Shown: positions 1-6,571 of the stretch, in pieces | How positions within the stretch are numbered: the first letter of the stretch is position 1 | Layout of the letters: each line of letters opens with the position of its first letter | Assembly (NCBI GenBank): GCA_047601745.1 | Contig: JASGIS010000001.1 | Coordinates: 6,014,001-6,078,000, forward strand | Direction: 5' to 3' | Source: JAKPAM01 sp047601745 | Lineage (GTDB): Bacteria > Pseudomonadota > Gammaproteobacteria > Burkholderiales > Burkholderiaceae_E | Length of the DNA: 64,000 nt | Program-made: the position numbers and the translations under genes | Notes under the pieces: generated by a model | Database searches by the model: none | What the model saw: the letters and a program-made list of their open reading frames with translations, nothing else | Told to the model about the DNA's origin: nothing

Positions 1-509
1 TGTTGTTCGCAAAACAGCGCTTGCGAGACCTCGGCGAAGAGGCCGGGATCGATTTCGGGGTAGTGCAGCGCAAAATTCCCCGCTTCCACCTCGATCTTCT
101 CGATCCATCTACGGCAACGGCGCTCATGCTCGCTATTGATGGCATCCAGCCGCTTACCCGCCGCGTCAAACAACGGCTCCAGCGGTTCCGCCACCAACGT
201 CGGAATCCGCCATGTCGAGAAACGTCGCAGAATCTGCAAGGCCAACGCCTCGTCATGCGTCAGCATGCCGGCGCCCTTGGCGGCAAGACCATTCGCACCC
301 GCGACCTTGAGCCAATGCTTGGTTCGACCGCGCTGCTCGACGTCGACGAGGCCGCGCTCGAGCAGCCCCTCGAGCCGGCGCTGCACCGTCTTCACGACAG
401 GCGGCTCGGGCAACATACGGCTCAGTTTGCGATGCACGTCGGGCGTCGATAGCGGCGCCTCTCCTCGACCTGCATCGGGCAGAACCCGCATGATTTCGCG
501 ATTCAGCAT
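1..509 (-). CDS. WYL-type HTH transcriptional regulator, N-terminal part (runs off the window)
   Basis: Reading the minus strand from the ATG at 509 gives about 169 uninterrupted codons that continue past base 1. Residues 1-65 look like a winged helix-turn-helix (STPDVHRKLS, then VQRRLEGLLERGLV). They are followed by the segment MLTHDEALALQILRRF, which is typical of the linker in YafY/WYL regulators. The ligand-sensing WYL domain would lie beyond the window. The frame is also open upstream of the chosen ATG, so the start is not certain. Members of this family are usually DNA-binding repressors or activators that often sit near defence or mobile genes, which fits the decayed accessory DNA next door. 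The target is unknown. Confidence 0.7.
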   Translation of the reverse strand, partial: MLNREIMRVLPDAGRGEAPLSTPDVHRKLSRMLPEPPVVKTVQRRLEGLLERGLVDVEQRGRTKHWLKVAGANGLAAKGAGMLTHDEALALQILRRFSTWRIPTLVAEPLEPLFDAAGKRLDAINSEHERRCRRWIEKIEVEAGNFALHYPEIDPGLFAEVSQALFCEQ

Positions 510-915
510 ATCCGGCCATGGGAACTGAGAAGGCCCGCCACGCCTCGGTAGCCATATCAGTGGCCGCAAGCCGACGTCGGGTGACCACCACCATAAGGCC
601 CACCCTTCGATCAGAACTCCAGTACTTGGATGAACGCCTGTATCTGGCAGTCGAGCGGACCGCCCGCCCGCGCGTGGATGCCAGCGCTCGATGCCAACCC
701 CGATTTCAGCGGTAGAACCAACCCATATGCGGGATGCCAGGACAACATGAGGTCCACCACCCAGGAACAATCAACCGACCACGCAGCGAGTTCTCTTCTA
801 CCAGGCTGGGTCTGCGCTCAGTCTGGCTGTCATTGTCGTTTATCCATCCCTACCTCCCGCAGCGTGTCAGCGGACACGGGACAAATATGTTTTCCCTAAT
901 TTTCGGATTTGATGA
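510..915. other. No recognisable gene
   Basis: I see no convincing coding region in this 406-bp stretch. Short open frames exist on both strands but none resembles a known family or has a ribosome-binding site. The base composition becomes visibly more AT-rich towards its right end and stays so to about 1510, which suggests foreign DNA. Confidence 0.5.
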
Positions 916-1269
916 CTACTTATCCTTTTTCTTTCGCCCGGCTTCCTCCATCTTTCTGATTTCCTCTGCAGCGAGCAACTCAATACCTTCTTCGATCTTG
1001 GCTATCAGTTCTTCGTCAGTCAGTTCGCGCTTGGTGGCATCGCCTTCAGCAACGTTCGAATCAGACGAATAGATTAGACGCCTTCCAAGTTTGCCGAAAG
1101 TCCGATCAAGAAAACTCGGCTCTTTTATAACTAAATCGACATACCCACACTCTGGTCAATTCGATCGAGTATCCACACCAGGAACTCGCACATCGCTGAT
1201 CGGAGAAAAAGTTTGCTTCCAATTGCATTTTTTACACATCAATGTGAACAATCTGAGGCGTACTGGCAT
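916..1269 (-). pseudogene. Small zinc-ribbon protein interrupted by an in-frame TGA
   Basis: The minus-strand frame from the ATG at 1269 to the stop at 916-918 would encode 117 residues. It begins MPVRLRLFTLMCKKC, giving a first CxxC pair, and later reads N-stop-PECGYVDLV. The TGA at 1156-1158 sits exactly where the first Cys of a second CPEC pair is expected (TGC to TGA is one base). The C-terminal half is a charged helix ending EEAGRKKKDK. The single reading frame before and after the TGA argues for a recent nonsense change rather than long decay. I do not recognise the family. A selenocysteine at this position is formally possible but I see no obvious SECIS hairpin. The gene lies 33 bp after the small membrane gene and probably shares its transcript. 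Confidence 0.5.
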
Positions 1270-1302
1270 GTCGACTCCGATGAATATCAGAAAAAAATAC
1301 AA

Positions 1303-1512
1303 TCAATCACGTTTGTCGTCGGACTTCCTATCGTCGACGTACGCCCCAACCGCCACGGTGCCAATCACCGTCACCACAAACACAATTGCAAATGCAGCCA
1401 AGTGATGCAGCGGGGAGGAGTTTCCACATGGGTACATGATTTCTCCATTCAGCAGTTCTGATAGCGTGGCTTCAACCAGCCACCCTATCAAGATAGCCAC
1501 CGCTTCGGACAA
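1303..1512 (-). CDS. Small membrane protein of unknown function
   Basis: A 69-residue protein read from a TTG start at 1512; upstream CTG or GTC codons in the same frame are alternatives. It has a hydrophobic segment near residues 4-20 and a clear transmembrane helix near residues 40-58 (FAIVFVVTVIGTVAVGAY), then a charged cytoplasmic-looking tail (DDRKSDDKRD). There is no strong ribosome-binding site. It stands just upstream of the zinc-ribbon gene in the same direction, so the two may form a small operon. GC is lower than in the rest of the window, which suggests transfer. I do not recognise a family. Confidence 0.45.
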   Translation of the reverse strand: MSEAVAILIGWLVEATLSELLNGEIMYPCGNSSPLHHLAAFAIVFVVTVIGTVAVGAYVDDRKSDDKRD

Positions 1513-1545
1513 ATCCTGTCTGACCGCCAGCGCTCAACGCCGACA

Positions 1546-1727
1546 TCACCCATCTCCGTAGATCCTCACCAGTGTTTGCGCTTCCAACGCGAACTCCGTG
1601 CACAGCGCTTCGGGCGCCAGAACCTCGACGGTCGGGCCGAACGCCCACAACCGCTGGCTCATCGCACCGTGCCGCGTACTTCGACTTGCTGATCGACCGA
1701 CAATGGAGCTTCCAGCAACCGACCATC
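1546..1727 (-). pseudogene. Remnant of a WYL regulator C-terminus
   Basis: Two minus-strand pieces in different frames match the C-terminal pattern of WYL proteins. The first reads DGRLLEAPLSVDQQVEVR and hits a TGA. The second, one frame away, reads SQRLWAFGPTVEVLAPEAL and ends at 1546. In WYL proteins the phrase FGPxVEVLxPxxLR near the C-terminus is characteristic. The two pieces are adjacent but out of frame, and the intervening residues seem deleted. No N-terminal half is present upstream; the sirtuin gene begins there on the other strand. This is a dead fragment distinct from the WYL gene at the left window edge. Confidence 0.6.
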
Positions 1728-1740
1728 AACACCCCCCGGC

Positions 1741-2523
1741 ATGCAGAACGATCACCTCGCCATGCCCGACCGACTCTTCGATCTGCTGACCCCTGCCCGT
1801 CGGATCGCCGTACTCACTGGCGCAGGCATGTCAGCGGAAAGCGGCATCCCGACTTTTCGCGGCGCGAGCAACGGGCTATGGTCGAACTTCGATCCCGAGA
1901 CGCTGGCCACCGCCAACGCGTGGCGAAACGACAAGGCGTTGGTCTGGGGCTGGTACCAATGGCGGACGGCGATGGTCGAACAGGCGCAACCGCACGAAGG
2001 CCACCGGGCACTGGCGGAACTGAGCGCGTTGCGACCCGGTCTGGTGGTGGTGACCCAGAACGTCGATGACCTGCACGAGCGTGCTGGCTGCCTGGACGTG
2101 ATCCATCTTCACGGCAGCCTCTTCGCGCCGCGCTGCTTCGCCTGCGCCCGATCCTGTCCGCATCAGCCGGCAGATCCGGCGCTCGCGGCTCGGCCGGCGC
2201 TGCGAATGACGCCACCGGTATGCGCCCATTGCGGCGGGTTTATCCGGCCGGGGGTCGTCTGGTTCGGTGAGCAACTCCCGAAAGCGTCACTGGCACGCGC
2301 GGTGCAGGTGATAACCGAATGCGACGCGCTGCTGGTGATCGGCACATCGGGTGTCGTGCATCCGGCAGCCAGCCTGCCCGGCCTCGCCAGGAAGCGAGGG
2401 GTGCCCGTGGTGGAGATCAACCCGGAACCTACCGCGCTGACGCCGGAGGTGGACTTGGCGTGGCAGGTGCCCGCGGGTCAAGGGCTGGCGCGGCTGATGT
2501 GTCCTAGCTTGGACTCGATCTGA
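1741..2523 (+). CDS. cobB: Sir2-family NAD-dependent protein deacylase (class III sirtuin), C-terminus altered by IS
   Basis: The 260-residue product carries the sirtuin core. The NAD-binding GAGMSAESGIPTFRG lies at 27-41, TQNVDDLHERAG at 105-116, the catalytic His at about 124 (HLHG), and zinc-binding Cys pairs at about 132/135 and 161/164. Y72 and R75 (WGWYQWR) form the pair that marks class III sirtuins, which prefer succinyl- and malonyl-lysine. The enzyme would remove acyl groups from protein lysines using NAD in the cytoplasm. ATG codons at 1741 and 1762 are both possible and neither has a strong ribosome-binding site. The last seven residues (CPSLDSI) are encoded by the end of the inserted IS. 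Without the IS the frame would continue MQELRSSIRHL and stop at 3705-3707, overlapping the Hen1 start. The catalytic core is intact, so activity is likely. Confidence 0.9.
   Translation: MQNDHLAMPDRLFDLLTPARRIAVLTGAGMSAESGIPTFRGASNGLWSNFDPETLATANAWRNDKALVWGWYQWRTAMVEQAQPHEGHRALAELSALRPGLVVVTQNVDDLHERAGCLDVIHLHGSLFAPRCFACARSCPHQPADPALAARPALRMTPPVCAHCGGFIRPGVVWFGEQLPKASLARAVQVITECDALLVIGTSGVVHPAASLPGLARKRGVPVVEINPEPTALTPEVDLAWQVPAGQGLARLMCPSLDSI
2493..2499. repeat. Target-site duplication, left copy (GCTGATG)
   Basis: The 7 bases GCTGATG directly precede the left inverted repeat of the IS and recur immediately after its right end at 3668-3674. Joining the two flanks through one copy restores an open sirtuin frame. 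Confidence 0.85.
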
Positions 2524-3667
2524 CGGACATGCCACTTATTCGGCCATTGATTCCGACTCGGGTGTCGGCTGGAGCCGGTCCAACTGCTTATCGTAAGCCA
2601 GGCCCGCGCTGTCGAGAAATGTCTGCATCGGCGTCTTGCCGTAACAGTACTTGCCCGAGTGCGTTCGCTCGCAGTTGTATGCCTGCATCCAGGCGTCCGT
2701 GTCGGCCTGCAACTCCTCGAGCGAGCGATACAGCTTTCGCCGGAATGCGCTGGCGTAAAACTCATTCTGAATCGTCTGGTGGAACCGCTCACAGATGCCA
2801 TTGGTCTGTGGACTCTTGGTCCTGGTACGCGTGTGCTCGATGTTCTCCAGATCCAGGTACAAAGCATACTCGTGCGACTCTCTGTTGCCGCAGTACTCAC
2901 TGCCCCGATCGGTCAAGATCCTGAGCAGCGGCACGCCGTGCTCCTCGAAGAACGGCAACACCCGGTCGTTGAGCATGTCGGCCGCGGTGATCGCGTGCTT
3001 GCGATCGTAGAGCTTGACCATCGCCAGCTTGCTGTACGTATCGATGAACGTCTGCTGGTAGATGCGCCCCACGCCCTTCAGGTTGCCCACGTAGTAGGTA
3101 TCCTGTGAGCCCAGATAGCCGGGATGCTCGGTCTCGATCTCCCCATGCGCCTCCTTCTCTTCACGCGCCTTCTCCAGTGCTCGGACCTGGTCTTCGGTCA
3201 GGATGATCCCGTCCTGGGCCACCTTCGTGGACAACGCCCTGAGTCGCTGCTGGAACGTCTGCAGGTCATGCCGCAACCAGATCGTGCGCACGCCTGCCGG
3301 CGACACCGAGATCCCGCGCTTTTTCAGCTCGTTGGATACCCGCACCTGGCCGTACGCCGGTTGCTCCAGAGCGAAAGCCCTCACCGCCTGCTCGATCGCC
3401 GGATCCGCGCGGTTCTTCAGGTTCGGCTTCTTGCGCGAGATCTCCGCCAGTGCCGTCTCGCCTCCTGTCTCGTACAGCTCCTTGAACCGATAAAAACTAT
3501 CTCGGCTGAAGCCCAGCACCTTGCATGCTTCGGACACGCTGCCCAGCGTCTGCGCCAGCTTCAGCAATCCGAGCTTGTTTTTGATGATCTTCTGTTCCTG
3601 AGTCATCTGACTTCTCCTTGTCGCCTCTTCGGGCGAGGATATGTCAGATCAAGTCGTAGCTTTCACA
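2500..3667 (-). mobile_element. IS481-family insertion sequence, 1168 bp, complete
   Basis: The element starts with TGT at 2500 and ends with ACA at 3667. The terminal 26 bp form imperfect inverted repeats: TGT, AGCT, GACT and GATCTGAC are shared between the left end and the reverse complement of the right end, about 19 of 26 positions. A 7-bp direct repeat (GCTGATG) flanks it. One transposase gene fills the inside on the minus strand with no visible damage, so the element may still be mobile. It landed in the last codons of the sirtuin gene. Confidence 0.9.
2536..3606 (-). CDS. IS481-family transposase
   Basis: A 356-residue DDE transposase. The N-terminus holds a helix-turn-helix (SVSEACKVLGFSRDSFYRFK, about residues 23-42) and a second HTH-like region near residue 80. 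The integrase-type catalytic core has the first Asp in SQDTYYVG, the second in ILTDRGSEY, and the Glu in QTNGICERFHQTIQNEFY, with the spacing usual for the family. The start ATG at 3606 is preceded by AAGGAGAAG. The reading frame spans almost the whole IS and lacks frameshifts, so it is a single-frame transposase as in other IS481 members. Confidence 0.95.
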   Translation of the reverse strand: MTQEQKIIKNKLGLLKLAQTLGSVSEACKVLGFSRDSFYRFKELYETGGETALAEISRKKPNLKNRADPAIEQAVRAFALEQPAYGQVRVSNELKKRGISVSPAGVRTIWLRHDLQTFQQRLRALSTKVAQDGIILTEDQVRALEKAREEKEAHGEIETEHPGYLGSQDTYYVGNLKGVGRIYQQTFIDTYSKLAMVKLYDRKHAITAADMLNDRVLPFFEEHGVPLLRILTDRGSEYCGNRESHEYALYLDLENIEHTRTRTKSPQTNGICERFHQTIQNEFYASAFRRKLYRSLEELQADTDAWMQAYNCERTHSGKYCYGKTPMQTFLDSAGLAYDKQLDRLQPTPESESMAE

Positions 3668-3674
3668 GCTGATG
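3668..3674. repeat. Target-site duplication, right copy (GCTGATG)
   Basis: This is the second copy of the 7-bp target duplication, directly after the right IS end. The displaced native 3' end of the sirtuin gene continues from here to the TGA at 3705-3707. Confidence 0.85.
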
Positions 3675-3703
3675 CAGGAACTCCGTTCATCTATACGACA
3701 CCT

Positions 3704-4189
3704 ATGATCCTCTCCCTATCCACCACCCATCACCCGGCCAGCGATCTCGGCTTTTTGCTGATGAAGCATCCGGACCGGGTGCATGAAACGGCACTGCCCT
3801 ATTATGGCCGCGCCCTCATCTTCTTCCCGGAATCGCATGAGGCTCGCTGCGAGGCCGTTCTGATGCTGGATATCGATCCTGTCGGCCTCGTTCGCGGTGG
3901 CGGTGGCGCCGGTGGCGAGGGGATGCTCGATCACTACGTCAACGACCGGCCCTACGCCGCCTCCTCGCTGCTGGCGGTCGCGCTCAATCGCGTCTTCCGC
4001 ACCGCGATGAACGGCACATCGCGCGATCGGCCGGCGCTGGCCGGCAAGCGCCGGCTGGCGCTACGCGAATTCGCACTCGGTCACGAGTCACTTGCTCGTT
4101 TCGTCGACCGCGCCCCACTGCGGCGGGTTCACGAATGTGTTTTCGCCGTGCTCGCACTCGAGAGCGAGCCGATTGATCCTCGTCTGTAG
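3704..4189 (+). pseudogene. Hen1 RNA-repair methyltransferase, N-terminal domain remnant
   Basis: From the ATG at 3704 the protein reads MILSLSTTHHPASDLGFLL, then HPDRVHE, MLDIDPVGLVRG and DHYVNDRPYAASSLLAVALN. These are hallmarks of the N-terminal domain of bacterial 3'-terminal RNA ribose 2'-O-methyltransferase Hen1, which works with the Pnkp RNA ligase. After about residue 125 the sequence no longer fits the family and stops at 4189. The methyltransferase domain, normally of several hundred residues, is missing, so RNA methylation is not possible. In the pre-IS arrangement its ATG overlapped the sirtuin stop (ATGA). No pnkp gene is visible. The fragment is taken as the remains of a deleted gene. 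Confidence 0.7.
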
Positions 4190-4225
4190 ATTCCAACCCT
4201 CGAACTCCGACGTGCCACGGCTCAT
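4088..4225 (-). CDS. Small ORF of 45 residues, unknown
   Basis: The minus-strand frame from the ATG at 4223-4225 begins MSRGTSEFEGWNLQTRINRL and ends WGAVDETSK. Its composition is protein-like, unlike the arginine-rich shadow frames around it, but it overlaps the end of the Hen1 remnant and has only a weak upstream ribosome-binding site. It may be a real small gene or the tail of a lost larger one. I do not recognise it. Confidence 0.3.
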   Translation of the reverse strand: MSRGTSEFEGWNLQTRINRLALECEHGENTFVNPPQWGAVDETSK

Positions 4226-4256
4226 GCGCACTTCAGGGTCAGTTTCACTTGAGCGT

Positions 4257-4390
4257 AGCGATCAACGCGGCGTCCTCCGGCTGACTGCCCGATCGCGGGC
4301 TCGACGACGGCCACCACGGCCTCGCCGAAATCGCGGTGCGACACGCCCGACCACCGCGGATTCAATCACCCCGCCTATCTCGCCGAGGTA
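4257..4390 (-). pseudogene. Decayed duplicate of an internal part of matB
   Basis: About 130 bases here align with 5136-5264 inside the malonyl-CoA synthetase gene, in the same orientation. The longest clear match is the run covering ccaccacggcctcgccgaa, with scattered substitutions and small indels elsewhere. The copy lacks the start and end of the gene and is not open. Together with the true matB it brackets the DUF4160/DUF2442 pair at 4394-4940. Confidence 0.65.
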
Positions 4391-4393
4391 GGG

Positions 4394-4846
4394 CTAAGCA
4401 GCCTGGTCCATCCCGTGGCTGACCTCCCAACCCCGGCATGCAAGCAGGATCGCCTTGGGCACCTTCTTTTCCCCACTGGAGTAGTAGGCGATCATCCGGC
4501 GCGAGACACCCAGCGCGTCGGCCGCCTTGGATAGCGACAAGGCATGGCGCAGTCGCCACTCGAGGAATGTGCGCACGTCGCCATGCCCGGTTGCCGAGAG
4601 CGTTTCGAGCAACAGCATGTCCGCCCCCAGCTCGGCCCCCGAAGGTCATGCGAGGCTATGCCCCCAATCGCCCACTATGACTCTGGCGAACTCGCCCGGA
4701 TCGCGCAATACGGCGAAGGCGCGATCAGCGAGGATCGCACCGAGATCGAGATCGGCGGCCGCCCCATCTGACCAGGACAAGTGCAACGACGCAGGGCCGG
4801 TCGCGCGCACAGCGGTAATCGTGCGCGTCTTGTCGAGAACGTTCAT
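4394..4846 (-). pseudogene. DUF2442 protein with C-terminal HTH, interrupted by an in-frame TGA
   Basis: From the ATG at 4846, eight bases after AGGAG, the frame encodes 150 residues. The first 67 form a DUF2442-like domain (LHLSWSDGAAADLDLGAIL to GDWGHSLA). The rest reads PSGAELGADMLLLETL, then LSLSKAADALGVSRRMIAYY, a helix-turn-helix typical of this family. The two halves are in the same frame but separated by one TGA at about 4643-4645, where family members have Trp (TGG to TGA). DUF2442 proteins usually follow a DUF4160 gene and the pair is thought to act as a toxin-antitoxin or regulatory unit. The start overlaps the end of the DUF4160-like remnant (ATGA). A restart at the ATG at 4618 could yield the HTH half alone. 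Confidence 0.6.
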
Positions 4847-4940
4847 CCGTTCAACTCCTGCCATGTCTGTACGAGCAAGGTTTGATTGGGCCTCGCCCAT
4901 TCCAGTGCGTCCTTCGGAGCTGCCGCTGGCACGGTTCCCA
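4843..4940 (-). pseudogene. C-terminal remnant of a DUF4160-like protein
   Basis: The frame ending at 4843-4845 reads VPAAAPKDALEWARPNQTLL and then QTWQELNG before the stop. This resembles the C-terminal helix of DUF4160 proteins, the usual upstream partner of DUF2442 genes. Nothing recognisable is left of its N-terminal half, because the matB gene ends just upstream at 5007. The stop overlaps the DUF2442 start by ATGA, as expected for the intact pair. Confidence 0.45.
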
Positions 4941-5006
4941 CGATCACGTCGAATGACGCGATCACTATCGAGCAGCGAAACGCTGGGCCTTCTATGCGGC
5001 AGCCCA

Positions 5007-6554
5007 TCAACCGCCGCTATACCTATCCCGCAGCAAATTCTTCTGCACCTTGCCCATCTGATTGCGCGGCAACTCGTCGATGACGTGCACGCGCTTGGGC
5101 ACCTTGAAGCCGGCGATCCGCGCCTTCAGGCCGGCGATCAGCGCGGCTTCTTCGGGCTGGCTGCCCGGCTGCGCGACGACGACCGCCACCACGGCCTCGC
5201 CGAAGTCGCGGTGCGGCACGCCGATGACGGCCGACTCGAGCACGCCTTCCATCTCGTCCAGATAAGACTCGATCTCCTTCGGATAGACGTTGTAGCCGCC
5301 GCTGATGATCAGGTCCTTGCTGCGCCCGACGATCGATACGTAGCCGTTGGCGTCGTAACGGCCGACGTCGCCGGTCTTGAAGAAGCCGTCGTCGGTGAAC
5401 TCTTCGCGCGTCTTCTCGGGCATCCGCCAGTAGCCGCCGAACACGCTCGGCCCCTTGACCTGGATCGCGCCGATCTCGTCGCCGTCGACCGGTCGCTGCT
5501 GGTCGTCGACGATCCGCAACTGTACGCCGGGCAGCGACAGTCCGACGGTGCCGGCCACACGGTTACCGTCATAAGGATTCGACGTCAGCATCACGGTCTC
5601 GCTCATGCCGTAGCGTTCGAGGATGCGCTGGCCGGTTCGCGCCTCGAACTGCTGGAACGTATCGGTCAGCAGCGGCGCCGAACCCGAGATGAACAGGCGC
5701 ATGCCGCGCGTGCAGTCGGCATCGAAGCGGGCGTCGTCGAGCAAGCGTACGTACATCGTCGGCACGCCCATGAACACGGTCGCGCGAGGCATCTGCGCGA
5801 TCACCTGCGCGGCGTCGAACTTCGGCAGCCAGATCATCTTGCTGCCCGACAGCAGCGCGCCGTGGCTGGCGACGAACAGGCCGTGCACGTGGAAGATCGG
5901 CAGCACGTGCAGCAGCACGTCGCCGTCGCGCCAGCGCCAGTACAGGTTCAGCGTCCGCGCGTTCGACGCGAGGTTGCCGTGCGACAGCATCGCGCCCTTG
6001 CTGCGTCCGGTCGTGCCCGACGTGTACAGGATCGCCGCCAGGTCGTCGGCGCCGCGCGCGACGGCCTCGAAGTGGTCGGACAACGATGCCGCGCGCTCGA
6101 GCAGCGTGCCGGTGCGATCGTCGCCGAGCGTCAGTACGTTGGCGACGCCGCGCGCCTGCGCGATCGCCGAGATCCACGGCAGCGCGCGCGGCGCGCAGAC
6201 GATCAACGAGGGTTCGGCGTTCTCGACGAAGTAGTCGACCTCGGCCTGCTGGTATGCCGAGTTCAGCGGCAGGTAGACGTAGCCGGCGCGCAGGCAGGCC
6301 AGGTACAACAGCAGCGATTCGACCGACTTGTCGACCTGCACGGCGACGCGCGCGTCGCGCGGCATGCCGAGCCCCGCCAGCAGGTTGGCGAGCCGCGCGC
6401 TGGCCCGATCGATGTCGCGCCAACTGTAGTACAGCGGCGCGCCGGCGGCGTCGATCGCCTCGATCGCGCACGCGTCGGGCTCGCGCCGGGCGAAACCCTC
6501 GGCCAGCACCGCGTAGAGATTGGCATTGCTGCCGGGCATTCGTTTCTTGGACAC
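5007..6554 (-). CDS. matB: Malonyl-CoA synthetase (acyl-CoA synthetase family)
   Basis: This 515-residue adenylate-forming enzyme would convert malonate, ATP and CoA to malonyl-CoA in the cytoplasm. The AMP-binding loop YTSGTTGRSKG is at about 177-187, followed by LPIFHVHGLF, the YGMSET motif, KTGDVGRYD, the hinge SGGYNVYPKEIE, and the catalytic Lys at about 502 (NQMGKVQKN). A GTG start at 6554 is chosen because AGGAG stands nine bases upstream; an ATG at 6539 is the alternative. It follows the Bug gene after 17 bp and closes the operon with malonyl-CoA decarboxylase. The match to MatB rather than a long-chain ligase rests on length, the HVHGLF region and this context. Part of its 3' half is duplicated in decayed form at 4257-4390. 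Confidence 0.9.
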   Translation of the reverse strand: MSKKRMPGSNANLYAVLAEGFARREPDACAIEAIDAAGAPLYYSWRDIDRASARLANLLAGLGMPRDARVAVQVDKSVESLLLYLACLRAGYVYLPLNSAYQQAEVDYFVENAEPSLIVCAPRALPWISAIAQARGVANVLTLGDDRTGTLLERAASLSDHFEAVARGADDLAAILYTSGTTGRSKGAMLSHGNLASNARTLNLYWRWRDGDVLLHVLPIFHVHGLFVASHGALLSGSKMIWLPKFDAAQVIAQMPRATVFMGVPTMYVRLLDDARFDADCTRGMRLFISGSAPLLTDTFQQFEARTGQRILERYGMSETVMLTSNPYDGNRVAGTVGLSLPGVQLRIVDDQQRPVDGDEIGAIQVKGPSVFGGYWRMPEKTREEFTDDGFFKTGDVGRYDANGYVSIVGRSKDLIISGGYNVYPKEIESYLDEMEGVLESAVIGVPHRDFGEAVVAVVVAQPGSQPEEAALIAGLKARIAGFKVPKRVHVIDELPRNQMGKVQKNLLRDRYSGG

Positions 6555-6571
6555 TCGATTCTTCTCCTGGT

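Noticed and set aside
1156..1158. Selenocysteine codon in the zinc-ribbon gene
   Set aside because: I could not make a convincing SECIS hairpin after the TGA, and a second lone TGA in the window replaces Trp, which points to ordinary nonsense mutations. It is kept only as a question in the findings.
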